Notes: a model not told the origin generated them from the letters alone. A DNA stretch of 64,000 nt from Epiperipatus broadwayi (GCA_028023455.1 JAQFVV010000022.1:7521100-7585099); one strand, 5' to 3'; shown: positions 36,365 to 47,965, numbered from the stretch's first letter. Made by a program: numbers and translations.

Positions 36365-36733
36365 TTACGTGGACCATTTCTTCGATATATCAAAGCAAGT
36401 GTCTTTTCTATTTATAGCATTAATATTTCCATGAATATAGAATGCTTCTTTTATTTTCCTCTTATGATCATTTGATTCAGTGCAAATAATTACAGGATTG
36501 GCAGGAGTAAAATTGTGTCCAGATTTCATGGAATGCTCCAAAAATACAGAAGATATATTGTTGTTCTTCTGAGCTCTCTTATAAGTGTACACATGTTGAG
36601 CAAGCCTAATATTAATAGTAGCTTTAGTTTCACCATAATATACAGCAAGACATTTTTCTTGAGGACATGAAATGGAATATACTACATGTAGGGTGAATGA
36701 ACAATCAATATGATCTTTTGAGTTGTTGATCAA
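36365..36733 (-). CDS. Penelope-like GIY-YIG endonuclease domain, left arm
   Basis: A 122-residue frame that is the C-terminal endonuclease domain of a Penelope-like retroelement; the reverse transcriptase part is missing. Residues 18-34 hold the GIY-YIG signature in variant form (VYSISC ... VYYGET), followed by the helix with conserved Arg and His (NIRLAQH, 42-48) and the candidate catalytic Glu in KIKEAFYI near residue 96. CP..KC before YYG fits the PLE Cys motif. The M at position 1 is only the first methionine, since the element is 5'-truncated. It diverges from an almost identical frame on the plus strand. Likely not functional alone. Confidence 0.75.
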   Translation of the reverse strand: MINNSKDHIDCSFTLHVVYSISCPQEKCLAVYYGETKATINIRLAQHVYTYKRAQKNNNISSVFLEHSMKSGHNFTPANPVIICTESNDHKRKIKEAFYIHGNINAINRKDTCFDISKKWST

Positions 36734-36831
36734 TCTGTTAGAATTAGGAGGAGTTCTAAATCCTATTTTAAACTTATTGAATAATGCTTTAGTTTAAAAT
36801 AGGATTTAGAACTCCCCCTAATTCTAACAGA

Positions 36832-37173
36832 TTGATCAACAACTCAAAAGATCATATTGATCATTCATTCACCCCACATGTAGTATATTCCATTTCATGT
36901 CCTCAAGAAAAATGTCTTGCTGTATATTATGGTGAAACTAAAGCTACTATTGATACTAGGCTTGCTCAACATGTGTACACTTACAAGAGAGCTCAGAAGA
37001 ACAACAATATATCTTCTGTATTTTTGGAGCATTCCATGAAATCTGGACACAATTTTACTCCTGCCAATCCTGTAATTATATGTAATGAATCAAATGATCA
37101 TAAGAGGAAAATAAAAGAAGCATTCTATATTAATGGAAATATTAATGCTATAAATAGAAGTCACTTGCTTTGA
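36832..37173 (+). CDS. Penelope-like GIY-YIG endonuclease domain, right arm
   Basis: A 113-residue frame nearly identical to the minus-strand copy at 36365-36733, with the same VYSISC, YYGETKAT, LAQH and KIKEAFYI segments. It ends earlier because of a small change after AINR that shifts the final residues (SHLL in place of the KDTCFDISKKW tail). Truncated PLE endonuclease; catalytic residues appear retained. Confidence 0.75.
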   Translation: MINNSKDHIDHSFTPHVVYSISCPQEKCLAVYYGETKATIDTRLAQHVYTYKRAQKNNNISSVFLEHSMKSGHNFTPANPVIICNESNDHKRKIKEAFYINGNINAINRSHLL

Positions 37174-37260
37174 TATATCGAAGAAATGGTCCACGTAACA
37201 CATGCTAATTTAAATATCTTTGTATATATATATATTTTTTTATTATGTATTTTTAAGAAA

Positions 37261-37300
37261 GCTATGATTATGAGGCATGGATCCTCGAAAATGTTTAGCT
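37261..37300 (+). ncRNA. Hammerhead-like motif, F3, right arm
   Basis: Plus-strand partner of 36269-36308: GCT, ATGATTAT, GAGG/CCTC, GAAAATGTT, TAGC. AACGTT has become AATGTT by CpG decay. Confidence 0.4.
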
Positions 37301-37355
37301 TATTTTTATTTATAACTTCTTTTTTAACTTCACTTTTTAGTTTTTGTGTTTATAT

Positions 37356-37959
37356 GTTACCATGCTATGTAAGAGTTGGCTTCTATTGATAAAGCTAATA
37401 AGCTATTGTCCTCATATTTGTGATATTAAATTTATAATACTTCTATGCTTGGCAGATGAGAATCATTATTTAATTAAATATTTTCATGTTTTGCTGCTAT
37501 ATATATTTACATATTAAGATGGAGCCACGGTGAAGCCAGCACATCTTCCTTTCATAGGGTAGTGCAGTTACGAACCCTGAGTTTGAGGCCAGGCTAGCAT
37601 GTAAGTCACCCTGTCACTTTTGAACTAGATATTCCTCTCTTTTGCAGTGTGACAATTAGTCTAAGGGTACCAGCATTTGTCACAAGAATCCTTGATTCAC
37701 TAATCCATCTGCAGAGTGACTTTTATTATTGTTATTTGCCTGTGACGCGCAACACATTGGTAAATCTAGAGCAGCCAACTCTACCTCCTCATCATGTTGT
37801 ATTAAGCATTTATCTGAAATACTCTTGAAAGCCATGTTTGATCTAAGTTATTTGAGCTGATATACGCTCATCTTTTAGATATAAATATTTGTAGTAATAA
37901 AATGCATAATTAATTATTAATCAAGGCTTAGTATTGTAACGAGCATATACAATAATAAT
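37356..37959. other. Slightly GC-richer DNA, unrecognised
   Basis: Segment 37520-37850 is GC-richer than its surroundings and contains TTTTGCAGTG and several CAG/CTG words but no open frame of note. It could be part of an unrecognised repeat. Confidence 0.35.
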
Positions 37960-38590
37960 TAATTTAATAAAATTAAAAAAATAATTAAAAAAAAAATAAA
38001 AAAAAAAAAATTAAAAAAATCTCAGAAAAAAATAAAAAAAAAAAAAAAATCAAAATAATTAAATAATAAAAATAAATAATAAAAAAAAAAAAAAAAAAAA
38101 AAATAACAAAAATAAACAAAAAAAAAAAAAAAAAAAACAAAATAAACATAATTAATATTAAAAAACAACAAATATAATAAAAAAACAAATATAATAAAAA
38201 ATAACAAAAAATAATAAGAAGAGGAAAGGATAGAGAAAAGACAAACCCCCCCCGAAGGAAAAGACCCTCGTTGTTTTTCCTCTTCGAAGAAAATCCACCA
38301 GAGAACCCCAACCCATTTAGAACAAACAGGACATTGCCATTGCCATAAAAGGGAAAATACAACAATAGCCCCCCAAAAAAAAAAAAAGACAGGAGGTAAA
38401 AGTTGGTCAATTTGACAAAAAAAACACGAAAAAAGAACCAGAACAAAATTATGACCAACAGACTAGAAACAGGCAAATCCCCCCAACACAAAATGATTTA
38501 ATTAGTTCAAATTTGGAACCCGACACACGAAACAAATTACGCTATAAAAAAAAAAAAAGAAAAAGAAAACAGGAAAACTGATTACTTATA
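37960..38590. repeat. A-rich low-complexity block with C runs
   Basis: About 250 bp of almost pure A/T with long A homopolymers, then A-rich sequence with runs of C (CCCCCCCC, CCCCCC). The long minus-strand frame here is only poly-Phe/Leu/Tyr and is not a gene. The combination of homopolymers suggests either a real purine/A tract or poor consensus quality. Confidence 0.8.
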
Positions 38591-39284
38591 TATAACAGCC
38601 ACAAGTTTAAATAAGAATTGGCATAACTCTTTCTATATATATATATAACGTAGTGATTATTTATATATATTTTCTGCAATTAATCCACAAGATGAGAGCC
38701 TTTAAAGCTCATCTCACATAAAGCGTTCTGTAAGAAGAGAGTACATTATCTCTTTTCAGTTATTCAAATGCCTGCCTGCATTTTAATATGCTAGTGAATT
38801 ATATATATATATATATTTGTTATTTTGACTTTGATTTATTGTTATAAAAAATTTGTGTAAGTAAGTTAATATATTTCATTGTCTGTCTCATTATTAGTCC
38901 AATTCAATTCTACCCTAGTTATTTAGAAAAGCTTAATCCTCATTAGTTAATTAGATAAATATTTAGTTAATAAGAGCAATTTTAACCCAGAGTTTCATGT
39001 TTTCTCCCTGACCTATGTCGACCATGAGGAAAAGTTATGCAACTGTACTCTCAAGCATGTCATCCATAGGGTATTGAGTCATGGAGCGTGAGTGAATGAG
39101 TTGAAGTGTGGTCAGTCTCAAGATCTCACTATCTTGCACTGGTCAGCTTTGATTTCTTTGCCTGGATTCTAGATTCTGTTACACGAATGTACAAACTTGA
39201 CCGGTACAATATATATATATATTAAGGAAAATCTTAAGTCATACATCATGTGACTAATTTAGCTTGTATTTACAAATGTAATAC
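38591..39284. other. Intergenic DNA, unrecognised
   Basis: Several (AT)n runs. Segment 38990-39200 is GC-richer but has no protein-like frame. Confidence 0.4.
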
Positions 39285-39656
39285 AATGAACATGCTAATA
39301 GCTCTAAACAAGCTTTTTTTTGATAAATGCCACAGGAGAAAGCATTTAAAATCTCTATCTAGAATTATCCCTATCTCTAAACCCCGAGATAATGGCTCTC
39401 TTCAGTGAAGCAGTAGGACATTCAGACACTAGACTTAAAATACAAACTCAAGCCCAACAGTTATTGAATACTTAACTATTAAGTAGAAAATCCAAAATTT
39501 CCAGATATCTACATGTCTTCAATTCTAGCTCTCTAACTTAAATACCCATATGGGACTGAATTAAATTCAGATACACTATATATTAATAAAGATTTAAAAT
39601 GCTTTCTCTTGTGGCATTTATCAAAAAAAGTTGTTTAGAGCTATTAGTATGCTCAT
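39285..39656. mobile_element. F2 element with truncated forward partner
   Basis: A reverse F2 unit (about 39285-39590) is followed by a forward tail only (39590-39656, ATGCTTTCTCTTGTGGCATT). It has the same ends as 6382-8156 and again the head-to-head arrangement with a 5'-truncated partner. Confidence 0.75.
39370..39416 (-). ncRNA. Hammerhead-like motif, F2, GAAA lost
   Basis: Minus strand has a perfect CTGAAGA box (39399-39405) and a stem II GAG/CTC, but GGGG replaces GAAA and stem III is lost. It shows that the F2 ancestor had A at position 9, unlike the 6.4-8.2 kb copies. Confidence 0.45.
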
Positions 39657-40089
39657 TATATATATATATCAAACATTTCATACAAAATGTTTCGTCAGAA
39701 CAAAATTGTATTTGTAATGTGAATATGGCTATTCTAATTCTAAAAAAAAAAAATGCTTTCTAAAATTAAGATTAATGTTAATATGATTTTTGAAATTATC
39801 ATATTTATTACAAAAACAAAGTTAGAGATACAAAATATAAAATATTATATTAAAACTGGCTTTTGCAATGATTATACAAATTATTCTATGAATTATAAAT
39901 ACTTCTAGATATATAATATATCATCCTTGAATTTTTTTATTTACTAACAATGTGTAATGCCTCTTAATATTTTAACAGTAAACTTTATTTTTTGAAAAAC
40001 TGTAATGCCTTGTTTATATGTATATTGTATTTTATTCTCTATAAAAGCAGTCAATATTTCACCCTTTTAGAATATCTTTAAGGCACTTT

Positions 40090-40201
40090 TTTTTTTAAAG
40101 TGTCATAGCATCGGCCGGGACGCGAACCCGCAACCCGGGCAACTGCCTGCAAGTGCAAGGTAGTCACGCTGACCTCTCGACCATCAATGCAAGACATTTT
40201 C
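40090..40201 (-). mobile_element. tRNA-Gly-derived SINE
   Basis: Minus strand: GCATTGATGGTCGAGAGGTC, a stem with TTGCACTTGCAGGCAGT, GGGTTCGCGTCCCGG, GATGCTATGACAC and an A tail. Flanked by AAGGCACTTT (40080-40089) and AAGTCACTTT (40202-40211). CpG-rich for the region, so a fairly young copy. Confidence 0.8.
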
Positions 40202-40211
40202 AAGTCACTTT

Positions 40212-41746
40212 ATATGCCTAATTCAATGAAAATATGTGTTAATGGAAGTTGATAATGCAACATCAAAACCAGAAAGCTGAAAAACATTATAAATTGTCTT
40301 ACAATCTTAACAATCATTTTTAAAATCTTATAAGCATTCTTGAATATAAATTTTCAGTGCTTTTATGTTATAACAATAAAAGGTTTGTTTCTCATTTCCA
40401 TACAATAAATTGGAAAAAAAAAAGTTCTTGGTAAAGTTTTCTGACTTTAAATCTGTTAAATGCAATACCTCAATATCCGCATTTGTTTTCTTATTAAAAT
40501 ATTTACATTTTCAAACTACTAGCTACCAAACTAAATCATCATAATAAAAACTTCATCTTCTAATGCTATTTGAGAATAAACATGTCTTAATTGTTAATAC
40601 TATGCAGAACAATGTTCTTAAAGTCATAATATATTTTTTTATTGAGACTTAATGCTGAGAAAATAATTGTTTTTCCTCAAAATATATTTTCATAATATAG
40701 TATCTAAGCTAAGACCTCAGTTTAATTCTTTACATAAAATCAATGATAATAATAATTTTATTAATTCTAAAAAATTAAATATTAGATTTCCTGACATAAA
40801 CATTATTGGTATTTTCATAGCTCTCAAAACCAATGACAGTTCTTAATAAATTTTATATAAATTTCACCTATTAATAAAAAATTATCACTTGATTAGAGTG
40901 TTCCCAGATAAATCTTTTATTAATAAAATATATTTTAAAAACCAAAAATATTTACAATGAAAAATGTATTCATCCAAGTAAAAGTTGCCATAAATAATGA
41001 GGAATAAAATAAAATATTTCACTTAAATTCCTTTAATGATAAATTAATAAAAATTGGAGTGATTCTAAAATCTTTATTATGTCTCGAGTTGTTGAGATCC
41101 TTGACTAAATACTCAGTAAAATAACTCCAAGAATTCTAATAACCATGGATTGCCTTTAATATCCAGCAATCTAGGTAAAAAAAAAAAAAAATTCATATGT
41201 GGTCTTTGATATAACGCATCAATCACCAATGATTTACTAGTTATTATCAGAAAATCATTATTATATTATCAGGCATCTGACATTCTGATTGCAACTATAA
41301 TTTATATGATGAATGAGCTCTCATGTGCATTATCAGTTACCATGGTGATTTGTTGGCTCACTATCAATTACTATAATAACCTTAAGAATTGCATCTATAC
41401 TCAATAATGTTTTAATCCAGATTTTCTATCCATCTACTTTATATCTATAAGATAAAATAATTATTAACATACCTATTAAATGAATTTTAGTACATAATGT
41501 TTCCTAATTTCTTACCAGGATGTGTATATGATCAATATTCAATAATATTGGTTCTTTCAATACTATAGCTAGAATTTTTGGATTGTTGTGACAACTTTGA
41601 AAAAAAAAATTATTTTTAATAGATGTAAACATCTTTTTGAATAGTTGTATGAAAAATTTTCATTGAGTTGTTTCTTTTACTTCACCTTTTTCACATTTAA
41701 TACTTTTGGAAACACTTTCTTGGCAGTAACAAAATTACTGTGACAA
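40212..41746. other. AT-rich intergenic DNA, no gene seen
   Basis: Nothing recognisable. Confidence 0.5.
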
Positions 41747-42025
41747 TCACCTATGGATGTTTAGCAAGACAATCCAAACATTGTTCTGTTTAGTGGTGAA
41801 GGGTAATTTTTTTAAATGATCATCTATTTTAATTAATAGCAATAGTGATTGAAAGTGATAATGATATGGAGAATGTCCGTCACATTGAGAGCAAAAAGTC
41901 CCATAAGACTTAGGGGGCATACACAGTTTGGTTTCACAGGTAAGGCAATGAAGTAACTTCCCCCGGCACCAAAATGAGATGTTACATTGAAAACATATAT
42001 ACTTTAAATAAATATATAGACTATT
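41747..42025 (-). CDS. Candidate exon: zinc ribbon followed by OB-like strand
   Basis: An open minus-strand frame of about 92 codons without a start codon. It contains CNISFWCRGKLLHC, LTC, KLC and FCSQC, a set of paired cysteines spaced as in a zinc ribbon, followed by HYHFQSLLLLIKIDD and a hydrophobic VWIVLLNIH. A CxxC-CxxC ribbon leading into a hydrophobic strand ending in D resembles zinc-ribbon OB folds such as the RPA1 C-terminal domain, but this is resemblance only. A possible donor (ATAG/GTGATT) lies at the end, just before the stop; the acceptor is not clear. Could instead be an unrecognised transposon domain. Confidence 0.35.
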   Translation of the reverse strand, partial: NSLYIYLKYICFQCNISFWCRGKLLHCLTCETKLCMPPKSYGTFCSQCDGHSPYHYHFQSLLLLIKIDDHLKKLPFTTKQNNVWIVLLNIHR

Positions 42026-42485
42026 TTAAACAAACCTTTTAAATAATTTTGAAATCACATTTTAAGACTTGCTTCAGTGTTGAATGACCAAGCCCTGCCC
42101 ATAATCATTGCTTTGTTTTGCTTCATGGTAGATACACCATTGATTCTATTTTGTTTCCCATAATATATAAACATAATCTTAAAAAACTATATACATTCTT
42201 AGCATAAAGTGTATAGAGAACGTTTCTTTAGTAGTAAATAAACTTTTTAATATGTTTATTTATTAATCGTTTATCTATTTTAATTATAAACTTATATATA
42301 TATATAATTTTATAAATGTAGTTACAAAACCAATATATAGCCTGCACAGTTTATAAACATCTATTTTTATGATTTTATTGCATATATCTTATTTTATAGT
42401 AGCCACCCAACCTAAAAGTTGCTGAAGATTCTTCTTCCATCGCTGATGGATAAAATACTTTGTTTTTTCTTGCACATTAATGTAA
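42026..42485. other. AT-rich intergenic DNA
   Basis: Nothing recognisable. Confidence 0.5.
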
Positions 42486-42620
42486 TTAGAAGAGACTTGA
42501 ACTGAGACTTTCAAGCTTCCTATAGTATGCACTCCATCTTATACAACCGATACACATGATCACATACATGTAAAAAAGATAAATAATCTCCAATATACGT
42601 ATTTCGTGCTGAACTAGCAT
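42486..42620 (-). mobile_element. F1 repeat, truncated within the ribozyme
   Basis: Reverse F1 tail plus the 3' half of the hammerhead (stem II 3' strand, CGAAATACGTATATTGG). The sequence stops inside stem II, directly before the SINE. GAAA and a short stem III are kept; CTGATGA is absent. Confidence 0.7.
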
Positions 42621-42630
42621 TGATAATTTT

Positions 42631-42736
42631 TTTTTTTTCCTCGTGTCATAGCATCAGCCGGGAAGCGGATCCGCTAACCCAGGACAACTGCTTGTAAAAC
42701 AGCTGTTGCTGACCTCTCGACCACCAATGCTTAACG
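42631..42736 (-). mobile_element. tRNA-Gly-derived SINE
   Basis: Minus strand: GCATTGGTGGTCGAGAGGTC, GCTGTTTTACAAGCAG, TTCCCGGCTGATGCTATGAC and an A tail. Flanked by perfect TGATAATTTT duplications (42621-42630 and 42737-42746). Confidence 0.85.
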
Positions 42737-42746
42737 TGATAATTTT

Positions 42747-43849
42747 GTTTTTGAAACAAACCACGTCATATTAAAGTGTTTTCAAAAAATAATTAATAAT
42801 TTAATTTGGCGTTCTCTACAACACAGTTTAAAACTGATACTTAAATAACGTTTATCATTTTATCCCTATCAACTTATAATTCATTTCTAATAATAATCTT
42901 TCATAATCACACACTTTGTAAGTGATACCTAAATACTCATTAATACAAATTTAAAACTTACAATATATATATATATTTTGCAAAAAAGAATCAATAATGT
43001 TAATTTAATCATTCTTTTTTACATATTAAACACAATCCGTTTCATTTCAATAGGTAATCAAATAGAATGGAATAGCTTTGTTGTTATCAAAGACTTTCTA
43101 TCCAACATCCATTCTCAACTCAGCAAAAGAAAGACAGCCGTGGGTTCCAGTATCAAGGAAACTATTCAAAACAAACTATTTATGTGAAAATCAAAAGACA
43201 AACTCAAACAAATAAACTAATAGTTGACCTTAGATAAAAAATGAAAAATTATATAACTGTTTAATCAATAAACTTGCAGTACCTATGTGAATATGGAAGC
43301 TAAACTTTATAAATGCTCTTTAATCAAAGACATTTTTGAATATCAAAATATACAAACAAAAATTCAAAAAATTAATAATAATTTATTTTTATCTTTCAGT
43401 AGTCCATGCTTGGATAAAGAGCCATAAAACAGCACTTAAAAAAAAAAATTATGAAGCAAAAAAAAAAAAGAAATTCATTAAGCTAACTAACTACTGGTTG
43501 GTAAGGATTTAAAGTTTTCCTGTTTTACTTTCTAGCTAAGCCACTATATCATTTATTAAAAACTAAATTACATAATGATGTATTCTTCACCGTGAAATCA
43601 CAAGTAGCCGAATATCAAGTAAACTACTATTTTTTTCACGCTTCTCAAAAAGACATAATAAATAGTGTTATTTTGCTTTATTCTGTTTTCTCTTTATGAT
43701 GTAGAAGCTCATTACAGTTTATGATATCACTCTAAAATTGAAATATTAAAAATATTTTTTTAAAAAGAGACACGAACTTCAAACATTTCTATCATGGTGA
43801 AATGTTTTTTTTCCATAGACATAATGCTGACAAACAAAAAACCATAAAG
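42747..43849. other. AT-rich intergenic DNA, no gene seen
   Basis: The 69-residue plus frame at 42978-43187 has no domain and is probably chance. Confidence 0.45.
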
Positions 43850-46350
43850 CTAACCGATCAAGTACATACTGTACCGGTATAAATCCACCACGCTTACTCA
43901 TACACAGTACCCGAGTTCAAACCCAGCCCACGCTTAAGAATAAATTCCAAAACGCCAACTGAATTCAAACCCAAACCCCGGTATGACCAACCGATGATGA
44001 CTTTATAACAGCACGGGGTTATCCCTTTTCTAGCTCAGCTCAGAACATAGACTAATTCTTACAGTTAATGATATATATTTATTTATTCTCTAGGTATTGG
44101 ACGGTCATTCAGGTAACGTATATATTTAAGTTGCCCATACAGACAGTAAGTGGCTACCTAGACTCAAGAGTAATAAGGTGGAGGACACAAAAGGTAGATT
44201 AAATAAAGTGTTTAATAAGAAAGATATAAAGCATATAAATATAACGTTCAACAGTACGGTAAGACTTCCATGAATCCTCTGGTATTTAGCTACTAGTCTT
44301 TAACAATCATTTTATTTCGTGAACAAACTCATGCCAATAGCTGTGTAGTTAGATGATTGACTGGTGGCCAAGAGAATCAGAGTATTTGAGCATTGAAAAG
44401 ATATTTATCTAAAGGTTTTTTATTAACTTATTTTATTCGAATAGACTCGAGCCGTTACGTAGATGGACAGTTGGAAGTGGTTTTATATAAATACGACATG
44501 GAAGATAGATGTACTGGTGGTTGCCTAGATTCAAGAGCCCTACAGTAATCACTTGCGGTGCATTAACGGAATACCGGGCGGCTTGTACTTTGACAAGACT
44601 TAATGCCCCCAAGTAGCTCCGGGACACGACAACCAGCCGGGATCATTTCGAACCCGGTGATCCAAGAGATTACCTGGGAAAGAAACTGCTTTCTTTCCCA
44701 TATGGTAGTACGGCGAGACGCTAACTTCAGCGAAGGGAAGGCATTGCCACAGACATCAAGGACGAGTACTTGAAGTGGATTTTTAACAGAAATTATACAT
44801 AACCTGGAATCTATTCGTCTATTTCTACGCCACAGGCTGAGATCCTTATCCCAATAAAATATAGCGGAATTAACTGACCGCGAGAACAATAATTAATTAA
44901 ACTTACTCTGAAACCCTTAACCCTCCAGGTTGACAGGCGGTAGCGATAGTATTAAATTATACAGTGAGTTATTTCTCATATCATACATGACATTAATATA
45001 ACACTTTAAAACAATATATATATATTTAACATTGAACCTTAGATTGCAATTATATGACAACTTAAACTAGAATAAAAAAAGATTTAACATTTACCAACTC
45101 GAAATATAAAAGAATATTTAATTCAGGAAACGAAATCTACCTTTAAAATAACTTGATCATTATTGTACACTAGTTTTACACAGAGTTGGGAAATATTACT
45201 ATTGGCATCGTTTGTTTATGGAATACGCAACACAAAAAAATATAAATGCATTCATTTGAATTATTATTACTCTTAATTACAATTTTTATAACTATTACTC
45301 TTAATTACAATTTTTATAACTTATTTCTAAAGACTAGAGCAGAGGATTAAAAGAAAAGAAAATTTACTGACAGGTTAAACAATAGCATTATAAACGACAT
45401 AAAAACTTACATGTAATTTATTTGATTGAGCACATTAAGCTCGGGAGAAAGTTAAAAGTTCGTGTAACACAGTTACTCTTCTTTCTTCATCCGGTTTGGC
45501 TTTTCCCGATTGATATTTCCGACGAACGTAGGCGCACATTTTGAAAGTTATTTGCAAGGCATTGTCAATTTGGAGATTGGAAGCTGGAAACTATGAAGCA
45601 CAAACAACATGATCAGACAGCGGCACGAAGATTCAATTTGGCAGGACAGAGATCAGCTCCTGTCACTTAGCCCCTCAACATTGCGGTTTACAGGTGAGCT
45701 TCTTAACAAAGTTCTAGGAATTACTCTAGCAGCTGCAGTGCTGTCTTAAGACTACTTCTCTCAACCACGTCAAAAGTTAGAATAAGTTTTTTCTCTAAGA
45801 TCACCACGATTGACTTTTCCGCCTGGTTTTTGTGTTTAAGCTCCTCCTACTTTCTCTAGCTTCCAGCCATCCAGCTTGACCATACAACATTAATTATCCG
45901 TTCCCATTGTCCTTTTACTTTGATACGCAATTTTTAAATTGACACGGTAATTACAAATCTACATTTCTTATCTAATTTCGAATACAATTTAATTACTCTG
46001 TACATTTGTGTAATTTAGATTTTAATTAAAAACACTGATCAAAGGAATGTGACTTTTGATCAGTATTTTTAAACGACTTTGTACAATTTTAAAAAAACTA
46101 AAATTCAAACAAATACGCCCGCAATGAACTTTAAATTAAATTGATATAAATCCACAAACCACGCACACACGAATATTATTTCATGGTTTGTGACATTTAT
46201 ATACGGAATCTTACCTATTGATCTACAAAACTTAAAATATATAACTAATTTTTTTTTTATTATGACTGAAAATAGACAAATCTCACTGCGGGCAGATAGT
46301 GGTTCGAATTACCGTACTTAAAACACATGAAACGAAGATCGGTTCTTCGA
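43850..46350. other. CpG-retaining, GC-richer patch of unknown nature
   Basis: Clearly richer in G+C and CpG than its surroundings. 44090-44550 holds degenerate repeats of a unit with GTGGCTACCTAGACTCAAGAG / GGTTGCCTAGATTCAAGAG. 44560-44900 has tRNA-like words (CCGGGATCATTTCGAACCCGG) and a 108-residue minus frame (44563-44889) without recognised domain. AATAAAATAAG appears on the minus strand near 44430. This could be a solo LTR-like repeat or the 5' region of a gene. Confidence 0.35.
45450..45693 (+). promoter_or_regulatory. Candidate promoter plus non-coding first exon
   Basis: CpG-rich stretch ending at TTTACAG followed by GTGAGC at 45694, a near-consensus 5' splice site. No long frame is open, so if real it would be a 5' untranslated exon on the plus strand. 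No downstream exon was recognised. Confidence 0.25.
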
Positions 46351-47705
46351 TCTGTCTGTTTCAATACCCAATATTGCAAACACTAAGTTTGTTAAAAACT
46401 TATTACTTATTTATATATTTAGTTATGTTACTTATTATAGCTTGAAATGCCAATCTTTATTAGACTTAGGTGGAATACAAAGGTACATTCAACTTTCTAT
46501 CTTGTCTTATTGTAGCTATGACAATGGTTCATAAAATATTTATTGGTGCCATGTAGGCATGCATAATAAAATGTTATGATTACATTTTGATTATTAATTA
46601 GTTTCTCAGACTGGAAGATCTATTTAATATGGTGACGATTGAGTTCATTCTCTTCTTTTTTCACTACCATCTTTCCAAACATGATATATTTTTCTAATAA
46701 ATTAAAATGTCTTATAGGATGAGTAAATTATGGCAATTTTAATTTGCTGATTTGTGTTTCATTTTGATCTAATCAAGGATCTGCTTGTTCAATTTTTTTT
46801 TATATTCATGCAATTTCAAAAATCTTCAAGATTTACAAAAGCACCAATGCATTTCTGATTTCTCAGTTACAAACTCTCCATCCACTAGTCTGTCACCTGG
46901 TGTAAACCATAATAATGAATGCAAGAAGGTTTGTGCATAATATTCCTGTTTAGTGCCTACTCATCCATAATGGTTGTTTTCTTTTATAAAAATTGTTGAT
47001 AGTATATTAAACTCATTATATAGTGCTGTGATTTTTTTTAATTATATATCAAATGTAATTTTTAGTGTAGTTTCAAATAATTACTTGGCATTCAGTCATT
47101 TATCTAATAAATAACTTTAATTTCATATGGAAAGCATTCAAATTTATAATCATTTTATGTGCATATTGGTTTTTTGACTTGTAATACTATATTTAAAATA
47201 CTCAGGTGATTAATTATATCAATAGTAAAGGCAAAATCTCATCTCTATTCAGGATTAGTTAAAATGGGAAGATCATTACATTGCTTCCTATCTAAAAACA
47301 ATGCAATGTAATTTTGAAACAGTGCGCAGAGAGATAATGCTATAAAAAATAATTAAGCGAAGATATTTAAAATACTAAGTGCTCACTGTTTTGAAGAATT
47401 GGTGTATACATACAATAAATATTTAAACTAAAATAATCAAGAAAGAAATATAGATGCAAGCGCAGTGACATAATTTAAATGAGGAAAATATTAAATTCAT
47501 TTTTTAATGAAAGAAATCATAAAAGTAAACAGGTCATTTAGAGATTTTAACACTATTAATTTAAATAGAATTTGATAAATTCTTTTGATATTAGGAAAAT
47601 ATATACATTTAATTAATTGTGTTTAGGTACATTTAGTTATAGTTAGCTAACTTGGTTTATAGTTTAAGAAATTAAATAAAGGTTACACAGAGCTCTGCAG
47701 TTTTT
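46351..47705. other. AT-rich DNA, one eroded SINE trace
   Basis: 46868-46950 on the minus strand (TGCATTCATTATTATGG, TTTACACCAGGTGAC) resembles the 26.4-kb repeat. No gene seen. Confidence 0.4.
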
Positions 47706-47709
47706 AAAG

Positions 47710-47965
47710 CAATTTTACTGGTCATTATTCAGCTGGAATGTAGGTGTTTGATCTGTAGGTTGATGAGCTTTCCTGGGTGGCTTGTGGCATCATCTTCTTC
47801 ACTTGGTTAGGCTATGGATCTTCTTAGGTAGTGTTCTGGTTGTAGCGGCATTGAATGGGAGCAATGCCTGCCATTCTCTTCGCACAGTGACAGCAAGGAG
47901 TGCTTTTCTAGCAGGACATTTTAAAATTAATACTAGCATGGAGACTGGTGGCAAATGCTTTCATA
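47710..47965 (-). pseudogene. Gypsy-like zinc-knuckle fragment
   Basis: On the minus strand two shifted frames give SLHASINF and CPARKALL, then CCHCAKRM and VRREWQALL. Together they follow the order of a double zinc knuckle with CPAR...C..C....H, common at the gag-pol boundary of invertebrate Ty3/Gypsy elements. Frameshifts and stops make it dead. The plus-strand 91-residue frame (47782-48057) is a shadow. Pattern-based call. Confidence 0.4.

Larger units (their letters stand above)
36208..37355. mobile_element. Penelope-like element, 1.15-kb head-to-head palindrome
   Basis: Two copies of a 5'-truncated PLE 3' region are joined head to head across a 15-bp spacer (36776-36790). Arms of about 565 bp are nearly identical: each carries a GIY-YIG reading frame, then a tail with a hammerhead-like motif near the outer end. 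High arm identity implies recent formation or gene conversion between arms. Confidence 0.85.

Noticed and set aside
37985-38491. 168-residue minus-strand open frame
   Set aside because: Poly-Phe/Leu/Tyr product of the A-rich low-complexity block; no domain and no codon structure.
44563-44889. 108-residue minus-strand open frame in the CpG-retaining patch
   Set aside because: No recognised domain; overlaps tRNA-like words and palindromes. Kept only as part of the patch description.
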